From contig NZ_MZGV01000030.1 of the NCBI RefSeq assembly GCF_002029235.1, positions 1 through 50,368 of the forward strand: a stretch of 50,368 bases of DNA, written 5' to 3'. Each line of letters begins with the position of its first letter. Position 1 is the first letter of the stretch. Below, one piece after another: positions 33,798 to 43,413 of the stretch. Source of the DNA: Clostridium oryzae (GTDB lineage Bacteria > Bacillota > Clostridia > Clostridiales > Clostridiaceae). A program made the position numbers and the translations under genes. The notes below the pieces were generated by a model. It saw nothing but the letters and a program-made list of their open reading frames with translations. It searched no databases and was not told the origin of the DNA.

Positions 33798-35429
33798 CTA
33801 TTTGTTTTGTTTTTGGTATCTGTCATATGCATCTTGTGTTATCTTGACAAATTGGTCAACACCAATCTTTTTAAGATTATTTAGATACGTATTCCATGCA
33901 GCATCAGTAAGGTTACCATTCATTAACCATTGGGATTTCATCTTATTAACGTAAGCTTTAAGATCAGTCTCTATCTGATTTCTCCTACTTGTTTCATCAT
34001 CCGTAAAGAATAATGTTGGAATATTTTCATCTGCCATATTTGGTGCAAATACATTTTTAATTCTATTAATTCTTTCCTTAGCTCTTGCTTCCATATCAAC
34101 TATAGTATTAAAATCATTAGCTGTTACAACACCAACACCACTTGGAGCAACCTTTTGTCTATATTCTCCCATAGTAACACCCTTTGGCAAAGGTTTGTTT
34201 ACTAATTTTCCATTTTTTAAATTATATACTTCTCCGATTGGTCCCCAGTGAATTTGTGCAGCCTCTAATGGAGAATACAACTGATCTATCCATCTTGCAG
34301 TAACCTCAGGATGCTTATTATCTTTAGTTATAACAAAAGCTCCTCTTGACCACGCAGATCCGTTTGATCTGACTACATCAGATTTTCCAGTAGGTCCCGT
34401 TAATGGTCCTACCAATGCATATTCTTTTTCCCTATCGGTTCCTACAATTTCTGTCTCTTCCCACCAAACAAAGGAGCCTAAAGTTTCCGGCTTAGTTTTT
34501 CCTTTTGCAAATAATGAATCAGCAGTTGTATCTGTAAATGAACTCTTATCAATAAGACCTTCTTTTACCCACTTACTAAAGTACTGTACTGCCTGTTTGT
34601 ATTCAGGCTGTTCAGGTGCAAATACTATTTTGCCGTTTCTAACTATCAGATGGTCATATGGCGCATTGGTATATGGGTCTGGTATACCAAAGGATCCAAA
34701 GAAGTTTCCGATATCAGCACACCAAAAATTAGATATAAATTTCATTGGAATTTCATCTTGCTTGCCATTTCCATTTAAATCCTTATTTTTAAATTCAAGC
34801 AAATCTTCATGTAATTCATCCAATGTAGTAGGAACTTTCTTTCCAATCTTCTTTAACCAAGTTTTATTTATGAAGTAGAAGTATGGATTTGAACCTATAT
34901 TGTTTTTTCCGGTGCCCATTTCTTCTCCAACAGGCAATGAATATATCTTTCCGTCAGGTGATGTAATAAATGTTTTAAGATCAGGTTCCTTGTTAAGTAG
35001 CTTCTTAACATTAGGCATATATTTGTTAATTAAAGACCCGAGTGGAACTATTGTCCCGTCTTTACCATATTTATTCATATCAGCATCACTGAATCCTGCA
35101 GCATAAAATGCATCAGGTAAATCTCCACTAGCAAGTAGAAGATTTTTTTTGGTTTGATAATCAGTATCAGGTATGTTAGTCCAGTCAATATGAATATTAG
35201 TGGACTTTTCCAATCTCTTAAATATAGTCATTTTATCGTAGTTTGGTGCCAATGCAGACTTAGGTGAAACAATCTTAAGTGTAACTTTCTTTTTCACAAT
35301 AGGTAAACCTGATGATTTAAAGTTTGAATCTTTGGCACTATTTGTAGTTGTCTTTTTTCCACATCCAGTAAAAACAATAGTTGATGTTACTAATACTGTT
35401 AACACTAGCGATAATGCTTTCTTTTTCAT
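33798..35429 (-). CDS. ABC sugar-binding lipoprotein (CUT1, LplA/YtcQ type)
   Basis: A 543-residue extracellular solute-binding protein. The signal peptide has a lipobox TGC, giving lipidated Cys23 (STIVFTGC), followed by a Thr/Ser-rich linker. The body is a family-1 binding protein of the large LplA/YtcQ class, which usually imports oligosaccharides. It follows two permease genes; no ATPase is encoded here, so a shared MsmK-like ATPase elsewhere is required. Probably binds sucrose or fructo-oligosaccharide, inferred from the enzymes downstream. GGGGG ribosome site before ATG. A 144-bp AT-rich leader lies in front. Confidence 0.9.
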   Translation of the reverse strand: MKKKALSLVLTVLVTSTIVFTGCGKKTTTNSAKDSNFKSSGLPIVKKKVTLKIVSPKSALAPNYDKMTIFKRLEKSTNIHIDWTNIPDTDYQTKKNLLLASGDLPDAFYAAGFSDADMNKYGKDGTIVPLGSLINKYMPNVKKLLNKEPDLKTFITSPDGKIYSLPVGEEMGTGKNNIGSNPYFYFINKTWLKKIGKKVPTTLDELHEDLLEFKNKDLNGNGKQDEIPMKFISNFWCADIGNFFGSFGIPDPYTNAPYDHLIVRNGKIVFAPEQPEYKQAVQYFSKWVKEGLIDKSSFTDTTADSLFAKGKTKPETLGSFVWWEETEIVGTDREKEYALVGPLTGPTGKSDVVRSNGSAWSRGAFVITKDNKHPEVTARWIDQLYSPLEAAQIHWGPIGEVYNLKNGKLVNKPLPKGVTMGEYRQKVAPSGVGVVTANDFNTIVDMEARAKERINRIKNVFAPNMADENIPTLFFTDDETSRRNQIETDLKAYVNKMKSQWLMNGNLTDAAWNTYLNNLKKIGVDQFVKITQDAYDRYQKQNK

Positions 35430-35573
35430 AAAATTTCCCCCTAATAATTTTTATTTATCCTTAATTAATAGTAAACTAGTGAATTATTACTCCATCACCC
35501 CCTTAACATCATTAACTTGTAAAAATTAAGAAAGTTAAAATATATGTCTTAATGTTAGAAATTAAATAGAATG

Positions 35574-36467
35574 CTATCCTTTTATTGAACCTACCATTAC
35601 ACCTTTTACAAAGTATTTCTGTAAAAAAGGATATATAATAAGCAGTGGCGCAGATGACACTATAATTACTCCATATTGTATAAGCTGCTTAGCCTTCTGT
35701 TTTGCTAAAAGTGTATCAACGTCATTTACCATTCCCTGCTGAGGTTGCGATTGTATTAGGATATTTCTAAGGATAAGTTGCAGTGGATACAATTTTTCTT
35801 TATTTATATAAATCAAAGCATCAAAGAAGCCATTCCACTGCCCTACTATAGTGAATAGGGCGATAACAGCAATAATTGGTTTTGACAATGGTAGAACTAT
35901 CTTTATAAAAGTCCCAATTTCACTACATCCATCAATAGCTGCTGCTTCTCTTAACCCTTCAGGAATGCTCATTGCAAAGAATGTACGAGTAATTATCAAA
36001 TTGAATACGCCCACCGCATTGGGTATTACCATTGACCAAACTGTATCTACCATATGAAGGTTTTTTACTAATAGATATGTTGGAATAAGTCCGCCTCCAA
36101 AGAACATAGTTACCATAAAAACTGCCATAAAAAAATTCTTACCGTAAAAACCTTTTACTGATAATGGGTAAGCCGCTGTAACAGTTAGTATAACCGTTAC
36201 TAATGCACCTAACGCAGCATATATTATCGAATTTCTATAACCAGTCAAAATTGAGCTATCGCTAAATATTCTTTTATATCCCTCAAACGTAATTCCTTTA
36301 GGCAGTATCCATACTTTTCCTATCGATACAAGATCCGGATCACTAATTGATGCTATCACTATAAAATACAGCGGATATAATACTATAATTAAAATAACTG
36401 TGAGTATGAAGTAATTAATTAAATCAAATACCATATCCTCTTTAGTCTTTCTCTTTGTTAATCTCAT
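35574..36467 (-). CDS. ABC sugar permease (LplC/YtcP type)
   Basis: A 297-residue integral membrane permease with six predicted helices, started at MRLTKRKTKED because GAGGGGGG lies six bases before this ATG; the in-frame GTG at 36488 lies inside the preceding gene. The cytoplasmic EAA loop is EAAAIDGCSEIGTFIKIVLP, contacting the ATPase. It pairs with the permease encoded directly upstream to form the heterodimeric channel of a CUT1 importer. LplC-type permeases often serve oligosaccharide uptake. Confidence 0.9.
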   Translation of the reverse strand: MRLTKRKTKEDMVFDLINYFILTVILIIVLYPLYFIVIASISDPDLVSIGKVWILPKGITFEGYKRIFSDSSILTGYRNSIIYAALGALVTVILTVTAAYPLSVKGFYGKNFFMAVFMVTMFFGGGLIPTYLLVKNLHMVDTVWSMVIPNAVGVFNLIITRTFFAMSIPEGLREAAAIDGCSEIGTFIKIVLPLSKPIIAVIALFTIVGQWNGFFDALIYINKEKLYPLQLILRNILIQSQPQQGMVNDVDTLLAKQKAKQLIQYGVIIVSSAPLLIIYPFLQKYFVKGVMVGSIKG

Positions 36468-36481
36468 TCTATTCCCCCCCT

Positions 36482-37393
36482 CTACCACAGACTATCTTCA
36501 CTAAATCTACTAACTATTTTGTTTACGCCCACTAAAAGTACTAGGTTGATGACTGATTGGAATAAACCAACCGCAGTTCCAAATTCATACTGTGCCTGCT
36601 GCAAGCCTATTTTATATACATAAGTTTGAATTATTTCAGAAGTATCTAGATTTAAATTTGTCTGCATCAAAAATGCTTTTTCAAAACCTACATTCATTAT
36701 TCCTCCCATAGCTAATATGAGCTGTATTAATATTATTGGCGCTATTCCAGGCAAATCTATAGTTAACATTCTTCTAAATTTACTAGCACCATCTACTATT
36801 GCAGCTTCATGCAATTGAGGGTCTATTGATGACAATCCAGCTATATATATTACTGCTGCAAAACCAGTCCCCTGCCACACACTAGAAAACACATAGAGAG
36901 GTCTAAAATATTTTGGAGAAGAGAAAAAATAAATTTCTTTTCCTCCTAGCGCTTTAATTATTACGTTTATAATGCCTCCATCCGCAGACAGAAAAACAAT
37001 CATTATACCAACAAGAACAACAGTAGAAATAAAATAAGGTGCATACACTACAGTCTGCATAAATTTTTTAGTTCGTTCACTTGTCAATTGATTAAGCATC
37101 AGTGCTAATACTATTGGAAGTGGGAATGTTACTATTAATTGTTCAATACTCAGCACCACTGTATTTTTAATAAGCATAGAAAATTGATAAGAAGAAAAAA
37201 ATTGATGAAAATACTTAAAGCCAACCCACGGACTTCCTATTATACCGTTTGATGGTATGTAATCTTTAAAGGCAAGCAAAATACCATACATTGGTACATA
37301 TTTAAAAATAATAAAATAAATAAAAGTTGGTAAAATTAATAGATAAAGTTGATAATTCTTTTTGATTTTTGCTACAGCACTAAATTTATGCAA
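36482..37393 (-). CDS. ABC sugar permease (LplB/YtcP type)
   Basis: A 303-residue membrane permease with six helices. The EAA loop is EAAIVDGASKFRRMLTIDLP. It starts at TTG with AGGAGGG nine bases upstream. First gene of the importer operon, 75 bp downstream of a probable -10 box and about 120 bp from a palindromic LacI-type operator. Forms the channel with the permease at 35574. Confidence 0.9.
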   Translation of the reverse strand: MHKFSAVAKIKKNYQLYLLILPTFIYFIIFKYVPMYGILLAFKDYIPSNGIIGSPWVGFKYFHQFFSSYQFSMLIKNTVVLSIEQLIVTFPLPIVLALMLNQLTSERTKKFMQTVVYAPYFISTVVLVGIMIVFLSADGGIINVIIKALGGKEIYFFSSPKYFRPLYVFSSVWQGTGFAAVIYIAGLSSIDPQLHEAAIVDGASKFRRMLTIDLPGIAPIILIQLILAMGGIMNVGFEKAFLMQTNLNLDTSEIIQTYVYKIGLQQAQYEFGTAVGLFQSVINLVLLVGVNKIVSRFSEDSLW

Positions 37394-37468
37394 TTATTTT
37401 CCCTCCTAGGTCTTATTCTTTGATGAGTATAGATAATATGATTAGTCTTCCAAATCCTAATTACACTT

Positions 37469-37498
37469 ATTATATAAGGTATTCATGTAATTTCTGAA
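37469..37498 (-). promoter_or_regulatory. Promoter of the importer operon
   Basis: On the minus strand, TATAAT (37474-37469) with a weak -35 TTCAGA (37498-37493) 18 bp upstream. Confidence 0.5.
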
Positions 37499-37512
37499 TA
37501 CTTATGAATATG

Positions 37513-37526
37513 TGAATTCGTATTCA
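37513..37526. promoter_or_regulatory. LacI-type operator, importer side
   Basis: TGAATTCGTATTCA, a near-perfect dyad with central CG, matching the dyad at 38602-38615 in 12 of 14 positions. Further TGAATA half-sites lie at 37495 and 37505, towards the -35 region. Confidence 0.65.
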
Positions 37527-37543
37527 TGGACTTGATAATAATA

Positions 37544-37564
37544 AGCGCTGTTTTATTAAGCGCT
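37544..37564 (-). terminator. Weak terminator after the lacI-type gene
   Basis: AGCGCT occurs at 37544-37549 and 37559-37564; being self-complementary, the two pair into a 6-bp stem. On the minus strand TATTATTATC follows. Confidence 0.35.
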
Positions 37565-37583
37565 ATTTATTTAATTAATAATA

Positions 37584-38579
37584 TTAATATTCAATTGCTT
37601 TCAGACTAGATTCTCTAATAACAAGCCGAGGTTCTAATATTATATGTCTTTCTTTTTGCTTTTCACTATTATTAATTATATCCATCAACATTTCAACTGC
37701 TCGTCTCCCAATTTCTTCAACAAGCTGTGCCACACTTGTGATACTTGGGCTAACTTCTTTAGAAATATAGGTATTATCAAAACCAACTAATGCCACTTTT
37801 TCAGGTATCTTAACATTCATACCTTTTAATATATGAAGAACCATAAGTGCCTCGATATCATTATGTGTAAAAATTCCTATCCCCTCATCATTTAAGTTAC
37901 TAAGGACAAACTTTTTTAAGCCATCAGCTATTTGTTTATTTTCACCCTTATTAATAAAAATATAATTTTTATCTAAATCAAATCCAGACTTTACTATTTC
38001 TTCTTTAAACCCCCTTTCTTTCTCATCACATTCATATCCAATAAATACAAATTTTGAATATCCCATTTCTATCAAATGACTTGCAACCTTCTTCCCACCT
38101 AAATAGTGAGATATAGAAACACAGCTAAATCCTTTGACATCTTGAGTAATAACAACAATAGGCAACTTACTGTTTTGCAGACTTATAAAATATTTATCCT
38201 TCGAATCGCTAGGAACGATAAAAATTCCGTCAACATTATAATTTTTTAATATATTCATATATTTTTTTTCTTTTTCCAGATCACCATCTGTGTTAAATAA
38301 TATAATACTATATCCATAATTTGCTGTTTCGCTTTCTATTGCTTTAATTATATCTGAAAAGAAAGGATTAGATATATCTGTAATAATAACGCCTATAAGC
38401 AAAGTCTTATTGCCAACTAAGCTCTGTGCAATTATATTTGGCTGATAATCAAGTTTTCTAACACATTCCATAACCTTAGCTTTGGTTTCGGGATTAACTG
38501 AAGCATTTCCATTAATAACTCTTGAAACTGTTGCTTGAGAAACTCCTGCCATTTTTGCTATATCTTTCATTGTAATCAA
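37584..38579 (-). CDS. LacI/GalR-family repressor of the sucrose/fructan cluster
   Basis: A 331-residue LacI-family regulator. The N-terminal HTH contains DIAKMAGVSQATVSRVINGN, with the hinge helix PNIIAQSL near residues 47-54, then a periplasmic-binding-like sugar sensor domain (60-331). It starts at TTG 38579, or at ATG 38570; GAGG lies 11 bases before the TTG. TGAATNCGNATTCA dyads lie upstream of both this gene and the importer operon, so it probably controls itself and the cluster, with a sucrose- or fructose-type inducer. The central CG is normal for this family. Confidence 0.9.
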   Translation of the reverse strand: MITMKDIAKMAGVSQATVSRVINGNASVNPETKAKVMECVRKLDYQPNIIAQSLVGNKTLLIGVIITDISNPFFSDIIKAIESETANYGYSIILFNTDGDLEKEKKYMNILKNYNVDGIFIVPSDSKDKYFISLQNSKLPIVVITQDVKGFSCVSISHYLGGKKVASHLIEMGYSKFVFIGYECDEKERGFKEEIVKSGFDLDKNYIFINKGENKQIADGLKKFVLSNLNDEGIGIFTHNDIEALMVLHILKGMNVKIPEKVALVGFDNTYISKEVSPSITSVAQLVEEIGRRAVEMLMDIINNSEKQKERHIILEPRLVIRESSLKAIEY

Positions 38580-38600
38580 TCAAACATCATCCTCTACTCT

Positions 38601-38616
38601 ATGAATACGCATTCAT
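38601..38616. promoter_or_regulatory. LacI-type operator, autoregulatory
   Basis: ATGAATACGCATTCAT, a 16-bp dyad with one mismatch pair, 22 bases before the regulator start; matches the operator at 37513. Confidence 0.65.
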
Positions 38617-38944
38617 GTTCTAATCATATTTTATAGCTGACTACATATATTGTCAATATTATTTCAGTAATTACACTTTGGCTTCTCAGATTATAAATAT
38701 TCAAGCAATATAGAAGAACAGCATAGTGCAACCAATATGTATTAGTGCTAAGAACTGTTTACTACTTAGGCAAAGTAATTTCCGTTTAAGTTATTTTTGA
38801 GAATACGTTTTCTTGTCTTTCACAAATATTTTATCATCAAATTCATGTTCTGTCAACGCTTTCATTTTAAATTAATGACTTATTCTGGTTTTCTCTAAAA
38901 CCAAGTATTATCTTTGTACTTTATGATAATTTTTCTTTAGGGCC

Positions 38945-38988
38945 TAGCTATTGTTTATTGTTTTATGAATACAATGAAACAATAGCTA
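38945..38988. terminator. Hairpin in the 740-bp gap after the fructan cluster
   Basis: TAGCTATTGTTT (38945-38956) pairs with AAACAATAGCTA (38977-38988), with ATTG/CAAT continuing the stem inward. No T-run follows. The gap 38,617-39,320 holds no gene I can support; it is AT-rich with scattered stops in all frames. Confidence 0.4.
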
Positions 38989-39320
38989 TATTCATATTGC
39001 TTCTATAAGTTTTCTTATATACAAGATAATAAATAGCGTGTATATAAATAAATCATTTCTATTACAAAACTGTGAAAAGAAGAAATCAGGCTTTTACCAC
39101 TCTGAATAGGAAAACAGTAACAGCGAAGTGTGCTGTAAATAAACGACCGTTTATGGGACTAGATGTAAAATTAAAATAATTTGTGTAATAATGATCCCAT
39201 ATTCTGTACACATTTATCTTATCTTCTTTATCAATATGACTAACAAAAAAGTAGAAAGAGCCTTGATTTTACTCAACGGCTTTTAAGGTTACAGGATTCA
39301 AAGTGCCATGACTCATTGTT

Positions 39321-39914
39321 CTAAAACAGATCAAAAGTCTGCTGTTCAAAATCACTTGACCTATTTAATAGATAAGGAATTTGATTTAAGATTGTCTGAG
39401 TTTGCATATCATCAAATATCCATGATTCTATCTGACTATTTGACAGGAGTAAAGGCATCCTGTTGTGGACATCTGATATTGATGAGTTAGCACCTGTTGT
39501 TAATATCACAAATCTGGCGTCGCTATCATAGATATTAAAGACTCCTGCCATATACATAATTGATTCATCCTTTGGCGTAAAATAGATTTTTTCCTTATTT
39601 GTGTTCCATTCAAAAAAACCGGATGCAGGAACAACACATCTTCTCGAGACTAAGCTTTCTCTAAACATTTTTTTCTCGAAGATTGTCTCTGAACATGCAT
39701 TTATGATTGCCCCTCTGCTCTTAAAGTTAGGGAAACCCCATTTTAATATATCCGCTTCAATACTTTTGTTTTTAGCCACCAGAATAGGCACATCATTAGT
39801 GGGATAGATTTCACCTGTTTTATATTTAGGTTTATTTAATTTCTTATCTAACTCTGCTACTATTTTCTGAATTTCTCTCGATGTTTCATCATCAACATAA
39901 TATCTTCCGCACAT
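39321..39914 (-). CDS. yedK: SOS response-associated peptidase / HMCES-type abasic-site protein
   Basis: A 197-residue SRAP-domain protein. The ring-forming Cys2 follows the initiator Met (MCGRYY), which is removed to expose the N-terminal Cys that crosslinks abasic sites in single-stranded DNA. The conserved NACSE (NxRxE region), PASGFFEW and VHNRMPL (active-site His) blocks are present. Family function: shielding abasic sites during replication. Slightly shorter than the usual 210-230. AGGAGG precedes ATG. It stands alone and is probably constitutive. Confidence 0.92.
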   Translation of the reverse strand: MCGRYYVDDETSREIQKIVAELDKKLNKPKYKTGEIYPTNDVPILVAKNKSIEADILKWGFPNFKSRGAIINACSETIFEKKMFRESLVSRRCVVPASGFFEWNTNKEKIYFTPKDESIMYMAGVFNIYDSDARFVILTTGANSSISDVHNRMPLLLSNSQIESWIFDDMQTQTILNQIPYLLNRSSDFEQQTFDLF

Positions 39915-39988
39915 TTAGTACCCTCCTGATATATACTTCATTATATTATATCTGATATATACTTTTGCTTACTATACCTTAGCATACT

Positions 39989-40867
39989 CTAAAGTTGTGG
40001 ATATATTTCATCAAAAATCACTCTCATCAACTTAGCTGGTTTTCTACATTCAGCAGCAATTGAAATAACAGCATCTTTATCTCGCAATATAATTGAAAGT
40101 TGTGAATACTTACCATCTGCACGGAAAGAATTATTCTCTCCACCCCAAAATAAATACCCATAACCATATGAGTCATTTCTATTCTCAACCTGCTTTTTGG
40201 TGCTTTCCATGACCCATGCTTCTGAAATTAGCTGCTTTCCATTCCACCGACCTTTTTGTAAATACAGCATTCCAAACTTGTGAAATTCTGATAAAGTAAG
40301 AAATAGTCCTCCTGCACCAAAAGTGTTCCCCAAAGGATCAATTTCCCATGTAGGTCTCTTAATTTCTAATGGCTGAAACAACCTTGGTGTAAGATATGAC
40401 ACCAAATCACATCCAGCTCTACGTTGTACAAGTATTCCTGCTAAATAAGGACCTACGTTGTTATAAACAAAATGTGTCCCTGCCTCATATACAAAAGGTA
40501 TAGCTAAAGACAATTTAACCCAATTATCTTCAGCATAAAGTGGTCTCTGTGCACCCATCAAACTGCCATGTTCCTGCCCTAAACACATGGTAAGTAAGTC
40601 TCGAACAGTAGCCTTTGCAAGATAATCACTAACGTTTTGCGGCAAATCCCTTTCAAATACATCCACAAGTTTTTCATCAATAGATAATAAACCCTCCTGT
40701 ACGGCAAGTCCAACTGCACAAGAAGTAAAACTCTTACTTGCAGAGTAGATGTTTCTTCGGCATTCCTCATCCCAAAGCTTTTGTGCTATAAGTTTCCCGT
40801 TTTGAGAAACCTTTATTCCTAATACTCCAAGCTTAACAGCAACCTCATTAAATTTTTCCAAATTCAT
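39989..40867 (-). CDS. Beta-lactamase-like serine hydrolase
   Basis: A 292-residue class C beta-lactamase-related hydrolase. SxxK motif S42-A-S-K45 (IYSASKSFTS) and a YxN motif in FVYNNVGPY are visible; the third motif (HxG/KTG) is not clear, with RADGKYSQ near residue 255 in its place. No signal peptide is seen, unlike secreted beta-lactamases, so it is a cytoplasmic esterase or peptidase-like enzyme. GGAGG precedes ATG. It lies beside yedK but separated from it, with no operon link. Confidence 0.85.
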   Translation of the reverse strand: MNLEKFNEVAVKLGVLGIKVSQNGKLIAQKLWDEECRRNIYSASKSFTSCAVGLAVQEGLLSIDEKLVDVFERDLPQNVSDYLAKATVRDLLTMCLGQEHGSLMGAQRPLYAEDNWVKLSLAIPFVYEAGTHFVYNNVGPYLAGILVQRRAGCDLVSYLTPRLFQPLEIKRPTWEIDPLGNTFGAGGLFLTLSEFHKFGMLYLQKGRWNGKQLISEAWVMESTKKQVENRNDSYGYGYLFWGGENNSFRADGKYSQLSIILRDKDAVISIAAECRKPAKLMRVIFDEIYPQL

Positions 40868-41143
40868 ATCGGTCTTCCTCCAAAATAATTTTTTAAACTT
40901 ACTATTTGTCTATATCTTCTTTAAATAACTTTTACTTGCCATAGAATAATTATAGCATTTATCACATATATTCCATAAAATTTGATATGGTTAGATGAAA
41001 AAATTCAATTTGAAATGAGAACTAAAAAACACCTCAAAATCCATCTATGAATAATGCGGTGTCCTAAAAAGTATTCGATTTTACTGTTTGTTTGTTAAAT
41101 AAAAAAATTGCGAATTAAATCATAGACATATTATTGTTAAAGA

Positions 41144-41977
41144 TCATTTTATAGCAACCGGTATCCATATCTCAACATTGCAAATATCTGCCGCATCGTC
41201 CCATAAGACATATTTTTCAATAGTAGGTAATCCTGATTTTTTATATTTGCTTTGAGGAAGAAATTCGTGATTAATTCGCTGCCACACTTGATTAAGCACC
41301 TGTTCAGATATTTTTCCGTTTGCCTCAAAAATCAACCACGTAGCAGATGGATACGTATAACTATCGAATTCTTCAATGTCCTCCTTATCCCATTCAATAC
41401 CACACATATAGTCATTGCTGCCATCCTCACCAAAACCAAAACATAAGCCCAAATCGCATATGTGTCCGCTTAACTCTTTCATGGTTTCAGCACTTCCATC
41501 ACTTTTAACGATTGCCCAAGTACCTCCTCCATACGGTGTCGTACGTCTTCTTCCAATTACTTTGAAAGGTTCTCTGATAGTTATCTTATAATTCATTTTA
41601 TCAACTCCTTTAATAGTAAGTGCAAAGTACAAACGGCAATAGAATGTTAGCTTTATATTGTTTTTTCTTACCATAGACGGTGCAACACCATGTATATGCT
41701 TAAAAGCCACACTGAATGCATCCGATGATTTATACCCGTATTTTAAAGCGATATCAATTACCTTATTATCTGTATTTTGCAATTCGTAGGCAGCACAGGT
41801 AAGTTTTCTGCATCGGATATATTCTGATAAAGGAATTCCAGTAATTTGAATAAAAGATCTCTGAAATATATTAAAAGGGCATGCCATAATCCTGCTTATC
41901 TCATTAGAATCGATTTCACCATTCAAGTTACTTTCTACATATTCAACCGCTTTATTCATTCTATCGACCCAGTCCAT
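41144..41977 (-). CDS. AraC-family regulator with GyrI-like effector domain
   Basis: A 277-residue regulator. Residues 8-105 are a two-HTH AraC domain (NEISRIMACPFNIFQRSF; KVIDIALKYGYKSSDAFSVA). Residues 127-277 are a GyrI-like/SOUL-type effector-binding domain (YKITIREPFKVIGRRR). This arrangement (Rob/TipA/BltR-like) senses hydrophobic small molecules and often controls multidrug genes. GGGAGGTG precedes ATG. The methyltransferase upstream is close but lies 140 bp away. Confidence 0.88.
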   Translation of the reverse strand: MDWVDRMNKAVEYVESNLNGEIDSNEISRIMACPFNIFQRSFIQITGIPLSEYIRCRKLTCAAYELQNTDNKVIDIALKYGYKSSDAFSVAFKHIHGVAPSMVRKNNIKLTFYCRLYFALTIKGVDKMNYKITIREPFKVIGRRRTTPYGGGTWAIVKSDGSAETMKELSGHICDLGLCFGFGEDGSNDYMCGIEWDKEDIEEFDSYTYPSATWLIFEANGKISEQVLNQVWQRINHEFLPQSKYKKSGLPTIEKYVLWDDAADICNVEIWIPVAIK

Positions 41978-42116
41978 AACTTCACCTCCCGAATTCTATT
42001 ATAAAACGCTCTGTTTGTATTTTCCCGTTATTTAATAAACAGATGTTAACGGATTATCAATTTTATTGCTTTTTGTTAGATAAAAAAACAAATATAGATA
42101 ATGCATATCCTGACTC

Positions 42117-42866
42117 TTATAGCCTTCTTGCTTTGACTACGAAAGTTACAGGAAGCATCTTTGCTTTTATTGCAAAATCGCTGTTATCGTTCCGTAATTG
42201 CATAATTTCATCATCAGATTCCTCAATCATTTGCTCAATTACAAATCCTGCTTTTGCCAACGCATTCACATAGGTTGATAGTTTACGGTCCGATAATGTT
42301 AGTGCACCTTCATCAAGAGCTACTGAATACCAAGATTCATCAAAATAACATTTTTTAAAAGCAAGTATATTATTTTCAGCAACAACACATTTGTGTATAG
42401 GATGAGACCAACTAAAAATAAATACACCACCTTTCTTTAAGTAAGAAGCGATTCTACAAAAAGTTCCCTCAAGGTCGGTTGTCCAGCCTATGGCGTAAAT
42501 CGAATAAACAAAGTCAAAATAATCCTTGGGGATACCACATTCTTCTTCCATGGGAGAACAAATCAATTTTGCTGAAAGACCACAAGCCGTCAAATGTTGT
42601 TTTGCCTTTTCGACTTGTTTTTCTGATATATCTATACCCCATAGTTCAGATGCTTTATGATCCCCATGATATTGCAAGGATTGGCCGTTTCCACAGCCTA
42701 TCTCTAACATCTTTTTTCCTGATACATCACCAAAAAGTTGACATTTTTCTTCTGAGATAAATGCTCCGTACAAAGGAAGTACTATTGCTTCTAAAAAGTC
42801 GTTTCCTTTTGTATCCCAATAGAAGCTGTTTGTTTTATATACAGAATTCTTGTCCATACTGACCAC
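42117..42866 (-). CDS. Class I SAM-dependent methyltransferase
   Basis: A 249-residue Rossmann-fold methyltransferase. Motif I MLEIGCGNGQSL (about 55-66) binds SAM, the acidic loop ELWGIDISEKQVEKAKQ follows, and motif IV is YFDFVYSIYAIGW. It resembles the UbiE/Methyltransf_11 group; substrate unknown. The ATG at 42866 is weakly supported (GGGGAAGGGTGG upstream). No other genes are coupled to it. Confidence 0.85.
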   Translation of the reverse strand: MVSMDKNSVYKTNSFYWDTKGNDFLEAIVLPLYGAFISEEKCQLFGDVSGKKMLEIGCGNGQSLQYHGDHKASELWGIDISEKQVEKAKQHLTACGLSAKLICSPMEEECGIPKDYFDFVYSIYAIGWTTDLEGTFCRIASYLKKGGVFIFSWSHPIHKCVVAENNILAFKKCYFDESWYSVALDEGALTLSDRKLSTYVNALAKAGFVIEQMIEESDDEIMQLRNDNSDFAIKAKMLPVTFVVKARRL

Positions 42867-43020
42867 CCTTCCCCGAATATAAATAACCTATATTCACTAT
42901 ATCTTACAATTACGCCTTGATTGTAGGATAATTATAACATATATTACATACATTATTATGATATTTTGCTAAAATTATATTGGAGGAAAATTTCTAACGA
43001 CCACAAATTGTTTTAATGCT

Positions 43021-43190
43021 CTAAAATTGTTTTAATGTATTTCTAATAAGTTTATCAGCAAAGTCTACCACATCATTTATTGATTCCATCATACCATTCA
43101 TCATCCATTGATCTAAGATACCACAACAACCTTGTGCAACAAAGTAATATGACCATTTGTGTATAGCTAACGCATGCGTCTTTTCACAAA
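43021..43190 (-). pseudogene. TetR/AcrR regulator, C-terminal remnant
   Basis: On the minus strand about 56 codons read HALAIHKWSYYFVAQGCCGI, then LDQWMMNGMMESINDVVDFA and a TAG at 43021. This is the typical last helices of a clostridial TetR-family ligand domain. The HTH and the rest are gone, replaced on the right by the GC-rich operon's 3' flank. It marks the insertion edge of that segment. Confidence 0.55.
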
Positions 43191-43308
43191 ATAATCATCT
43201 CCTTTTCTCGTACAACAGCAAAAGAAAAAAAACGTCGTAAAGCAGACATATTTTCATGCCTGTATTATCTTAAAAATAACGGTTTTTTGCCATATTTTAT
43301 GGCAGTAC

Positions 43309-43335
43309 AACTTCGGGCCAATTTAGCCCGAAGTT
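43309..43335. terminator. Hairpin after the ABC permease gene
   Basis: AACTTCGGGC (43309-43318) and GCCCGAAGTT (43326-43335) form a 10-bp GC-rich stem around a 7-base loop, downstream of the operon ending at 43414. T-runs are weak. Confidence 0.5.
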
Positions 43336-43413
43336 AAATCGCCTTTCATGACGATTGTCAATCAAATGAACTAGATGTTTTTGATTTTGTATCAAGTCAA
43401 TATAGGTTTTGAA

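Noticed and set aside
37493..37510. TGAATACTTATGAATA as a third full LacI operator
   Set aside because: The two halves are direct, not inverted, so it was noted only as half-sites.
42930..42960. ATAATTATAACATAT stretch similar to the left edge of the three xre blocks
   Set aside because: The similarity is short and AT-rich and no block sequence follows, so chance is likely.
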